Assembly: GCA_017454945.1 (NCBI GenBank) | Contig: JAFTCA010000010.1 | Coordinates: 225,619 to 289,618, forward strand | DNA: 64,000 nucleotides | From: Bacteroidales bacterium | Lineage (GTDB): Bacteria; Bacteroidota; Bacteroidia; Bacteroidales; WCHB1-69 | Direction of reading: 5' to 3' | Part shown: positions 61,159 through 64,000 of the stretch, piece by piece | Numbering within the stretch: the first letter of the stretch is position 1 | How the letters are laid out: each line of letters begins with the position of its first letter | The notes under the pieces: model-generated | Seen by the model: the letters and a program-made list of their open reading frames with translations, nothing else | The model's database searches: none | Told to the model about the DNA's origin: nothing | Position numbers and translations under genes: made by a program

Positions 61159-63663
61159 ATGGAACGCACGACCTATTTTGCTGATATATTGCTACCTTTA
61201 CCATTGCCAGGGCTCTTTACCTATCGTTTGCCCCACGATTTGGATGTGCCGTTGGCTTTTGGTATGAGGGTGGTGGTTCCTTTTGGCAAGAGCAAGCTCT
61301 ATTCGGGCTTGGTGGTGGAAGTGCACACCCGCGTTCCTGATCAGGTGAATGTCAAGTATGTGCTGGATGTTATTGACAATGAGCCGATAGTGTCGCCTCA
61401 GCAGTACAAGTTGTGGCAATGGATTGCCGACTATTACATGTGTACATTGGGTGAGGTGATGGCCGTGGCTCTGCCATCGGCGTTGAAGATTGCCAGCGAG
61501 ACCAAAATCATGCTCAATCCCGCGTTTGACGGAGATGTTTCCACGCTGACCGAAAGGGAGTTGCGCCTCACCGAGGCTTTGTCGTACCGCCCTATGATGA
61601 CTATTGACGAGATTTCGAAGACGCTGAACATGCAGAAGGTAATTCCCATTATCAAGTCGTTGGTGGAAAAGGATGTGGTGATTACCGATGAGGAAATCCG
61701 CGACCCCTACAAGCCGAAGATCGAAACGTACGTGTCGCTGACGCCCGAATATGCCAATAATGAACAGGCTTTCAATCAGCTACTTGACCAACTGAGTGCA
61801 TCGAAAAGAACCGCTGGGCAGTGCGATATGCTGCTGGCATTTCTAATGAGCGCCCGCAGTGGCAAGGGTGTGGGAGATTTGAAAGCCCAAATGCGCAAAG
61901 CCGACTTGTTGAAGTTACCTGCGGCATCTCCGTCTCGTCTGCAAAGTTTGGTAGAGAAAGGTGTTTTCCAAATTAAAGAACAGAAAATCAGCCGTTTGGC
62001 CAACTACGACCCCAATGACTCGGCCGCATCAATTACGTTGTCGGCGCCGCAACAAAAGGCATACGAAGAGATAAAGGAGCAGATGACGCAGCATGAGGTG
62101 GTGCTGTTGCACGGGGTAACGGGCAGTGGCAAGACCGAAATCTACATCAAGATGATTGATGAGGTGCTGAAGGAGGGCAAGCAGGTGCTGTATCTGTTGC
62201 CTGAGATTGCCCTTACCTCGCAGATAGTGAATCGTTTGCGCAAATATTTCGGCGACAAGGTTGGCGTTTACCACTCGCGGTTTAACGAGTATGAGCGGGT
62301 GGAAATCTGGAACCATGTGCTGCAGAGTGGCAGCAGTATCACAGGCAAGTACCAGCTGATTTTGGGTGCCCGCTCGGCGCTGTTCCTGCCCTATCGCAAC
62401 TTGGGGCTGGTCATTGTGGATGAGGAGCACGACGGTTCCTACAAGCAGGTTGACCCCGCACCTCGCTATCATGCCCGCGATGGAGCTGTTGTGCTGGCAG
62501 GTATTCATAAGGCAAAAACCTTATTAGGAACAGCAACACCCTCATTAGAAACATATTACAATGTAAAAAACAACAAATATGGTTTGGTGCAGTTGATGCA
62601 GCGCTATGCCAACAGCACTCTGCCCGAGATTTGGGTGGTGAATTTGGTGGAGAGCATCAAGCAAAAGAAGATGCACGGCCAGTTTTCCGAGTTTCTGCTT
62701 GAGCATATCGAGAAGGCACTCAGCCATAAGGAGCAGGTCATCATCTTCCAAAACCGCCGCGGCTACTCGCTCCGGCTGTTCTGCAACTCGTGCCAGTCGA
62801 TGCCCACCTGCCGTTACTGCGACGTAACCTTGACCTACCACAAGCGCAGTCGTCTGCTGAAATGCCACTATTGCGGCTATGCCATCGACTTGCCCAACGA
62901 GTGTCCCTCGTGCCACAGCAAGGATATTGAGATGCAAGGATATGGTACAGAGCAGGTTGAGGAAATCTTGGCGGAGCGTTTTCCCGATGCGGTCATCAGT
63001 CGCATGGACCTGGACTCCACGCGCTCGAAATCGTCTTATCAGAAAATCATCACTGATTTTGAGGAACATAAGACTGACATACTCGTTGGTACACAGATGG
63101 TAACCAAAGGTCTTGATTTTGACAGGGTGTCGGTTGTGGGCATTCTCAATGCCGACAGCCTGATTTCCTATCCCGATTTCCGGTCGTTCGAGCGTGCCTA
63201 TCAGTTGATGGAGCAGGTAAGCGGGCGGGCGGGCCGCAAAGAGATACCTGGCAAAGTTATCATCCAAAGCTATCGTCCTGAGCATCCAGCCCTGCAATAT
63301 GTTGTGGGCCATAATTATGAGGCTATGTACCAGCATCAGATAGCGGAGCGACAAAATTTCTTCTATCCGCCTATCAGTAAGATGATTAAGATTACCTTGA
63401 AGCACCGTGAGGAACAGATGGTGAACGAGGCTGCCGCTGTGCTGGCCGACATGTTGCGCCAGGCTTTTCCCAAACAGGTGTTAGGTCCTGAATTTCCGCT
63501 GGTGTCAAGAGTTCAGAACTATTTCATGAAAGACTGCTGGGTGAAATTTGCCCGCGATGGCCAGGTGAAAAGGAAGAAAGCCTATCTGCAACAAGTCATT
63601 GATACTTTTCAAACCACTTTGAAATATAAAAGTGTGCGTGTAGTGATCAATGTGGATTGCTAA
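61159..63663 (+). CDS. priA: Primosomal replication-restart helicase PriA
   Basis: 834 residues from ATG 61159. N-terminal 3'-DNA-binding domain (FADILLPLPLPGLFTYRLP, FGMRVVVPFGKSKLYSGLVV); helicase core with Walker A LLHGVTGSGKTE (about 320), DEEH box LVIVDEEHDGSYKQ and motif GTATPSLETY. The zinc-binding insert has eight Cys (CNSCQSMPTCRYCDVTLTYH, LKCHYCG, CPSC), and motifs V-VI are GTQMVTKGLDFDRV and QVSGRAGR. It reloads the replisome at stalled forks. In the 3' direction it meets a truncated gene, leaving 2 bases between stops. Confidence 0.97.
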   Translation: MERTTYFADILLPLPLPGLFTYRLPHDLDVPLAFGMRVVVPFGKSKLYSGLVVEVHTRVPDQVNVKYVLDVIDNEPIVSPQQYKLWQWIADYYMCTLGEVMAVALPSALKIASETKIMLNPAFDGDVSTLTERELRLTEALSYRPMMTIDEISKTLNMQKVIPIIKSLVEKDVVITDEEIRDPYKPKIETYVSLTPEYANNEQAFNQLLDQLSASKRTAGQCDMLLAFLMSARSGKGVGDLKAQMRKADLLKLPAASPSRLQSLVEKGVFQIKEQKISRLANYDPNDSAASITLSAPQQKAYEEIKEQMTQHEVVLLHGVTGSGKTEIYIKMIDEVLKEGKQVLYLLPEIALTSQIVNRLRKYFGDKVGVYHSRFNEYERVEIWNHVLQSGSSITGKYQLILGARSALFLPYRNLGLVIVDEEHDGSYKQVDPAPRYHARDGAVVLAGIHKAKTLLGTATPSLETYYNVKNNKYGLVQLMQRYANSTLPEIWVVNLVESIKQKKMHGQFSEFLLEHIEKALSHKEQVIIFQNRRGYSLRLFCNSCQSMPTCRYCDVTLTYHKRSRLLKCHYCGYAIDLPNECPSCHSKDIEMQGYGTEQVEEILAERFPDAVISRMDLDSTRSKSSYQKIITDFEEHKTDILVGTQMVTKGLDFDRVSVVGILNADSLISYPDFRSFERAYQLMEQVSGRAGRKEIPGKVIIQSYRPEHPALQYVVGHNYEAMYQHQIAERQNFFYPPISKMIKITLKHREEQMVNEAAAVLADMLRQAFPKQVLGPEFPLVSRVQNYFMKDCWVKFARDGQVKRKKAYLQQVIDTFQTTLKYKSVRVVINVDC

Positions 63664-63665
63664 CA

Positions 63666-64000
63666 CTATTTGATTTCCACTTTTTCGTAATTTTCAATCA
63701 TGATCAGGCGGGCGCGCTGGTTCTCGTAGCCGCCGTTAGGCATTTTCTTGAATTGGAATCCCAGGGAATAATAAAAGTTGTCGGAGTCGTTTTCCTGGTG
63801 GAACAACTTCTGTATGAAATATTTGGTAATATCGTATCCTTGGAACGAAAATCGCGCAAGACTGGGGGGATAGGCGTACTGATTGATAAAGTTGATGGAA
63901 AAATATTCTGTTTTATCTTCTTTATAATCAACAAAATAATTAGAAAAATAATGAACGTTCAGCCGATTGAAATATTCAAATTCAAGGTTGTTGATAGAGA
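63666..64000 (-). CDS. C-terminal end of an ABC-type substrate-binding-like / LysM-family protein (cut by window edge)
   Basis: The last 111 codons, stop TAG at 63666-63668, are open to the window end on the minus strand. The translated end includes YFSNYFVDYKED, ARFSFQGYDITKYFI, FYYSLGFQFKKM and GGYENQRARLIMIENYEKVEIK. The pattern of polar loop, SFQGYDITKYF, and closing strand VEIK fits the C-terminal lobe of type 1 periplasmic binding proteins and of LysM-linked relatives in Bacteroidota. The rest of the gene is outside the window, so family and function remain tentative. Confidence 0.6.
   Translation of the reverse strand, partial: SINNLEFEYFNRLNVHYFSNYFVDYKEDKTEYFSINFINQYAYPPSLARFSFQGYDITKYFIQKLFHQENDSDNFYYSLGFQFKKMPNGGYENQRARLIMIENYEKVEIK

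Noticed and set aside
62545..63405. 286-codon open frame antisense to priA
   Set aside because: Shadow of the PriA helicase region, which shows all family motifs.

Overview
The window looks like chromosomal DNA from a member of the Bacteroidota, most likely order Bacteroidales. The evidence is the recurring Bacteroidota promoter element TAnnTTTG in front of most genes, a type IX secretion (T9SS) sorting domain, an Omp28-type lipoprotein, a TlpA-like thioredoxin, a GldA-type ATPase, a free-standing Lnt, and large TPR plus outer-membrane-barrel pairs. I cannot name a genus. There is no phage, plasmid, insertion sequence or CRISPR array.

Layout, left part (1-26.4 kb). A truncated nuclease-fold lipoprotein and valS come first, then a cluster of small unknown membrane or exported proteins (3.4-5.3 kb, including a tandem duplicate pair). 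Next are a membrane-tethered LytTR protein with an acyltransferase and an acyl-CoA ligase, a tRNA-Ala, a small barrel, an MscS channel, ftsK, lnt and a sialidase, a tRNA-Lys, a prs/thiL-like pair with a degenerate ThiL, rhomboid plus a nuclease-fold membrane protein, and an operon ending in polA-tsaB-usp.

Centre (26.4-35 kb). An AT-rich 356-bp gap holds two perfect 9-mer DnaA boxes one helical turn apart, next to the end of tilS. The top strand changes from C-rich to G-rich around it, and two parS-like TTCCACGTGGAA palindromes lie within 6 kb, one directly in front of mnmG. I propose this as the chromosomal replication origin region. Around it sit tilS, a phosphodiester glycosidase-like exported protein, a TlpA/outer-membrane protein/Omp28 operon, ybeY and mnmG.

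Right part (35-64 kb). This holds tRNA-Arg, tRNA-Glu and tRNA-Ser; hemW; an orphan molybdopterin-oxidoreductase domain behind a GldA-like ATPase; rdgB; yceD-rpmF; uxaC; der with an exported protein; yicC; an ExbB/coiled-coil/ExbD/ExbD operon followed by a T9SS-secreted BNR-like protein; tatD; two small lipoproteins; rhaD; ftsW; a TPR/outer-membrane-barrel pair; gapA; priA; and a truncated binding-protein-like gene.

Most genes are housekeeping: tRNA modification (tilS, mnmG, tsaB), ribosome (rpmF, ybeY, der), replication and segregation (polA, priA, ftsK, candidate oriC and parS) and envelope (lnt, ftsW, Exb). A modest sugar-acid, deoxysugar and sialic-acid theme is present (uxaC, rhaD, sialidase).

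The most unusual non-coding signal is a dispersed family of degenerate 7-mer (once 8-mer) tandem repeats in intergenic DNA. The unit differs from place to place but the period stays the same, and several arrays sit right beside promoters.
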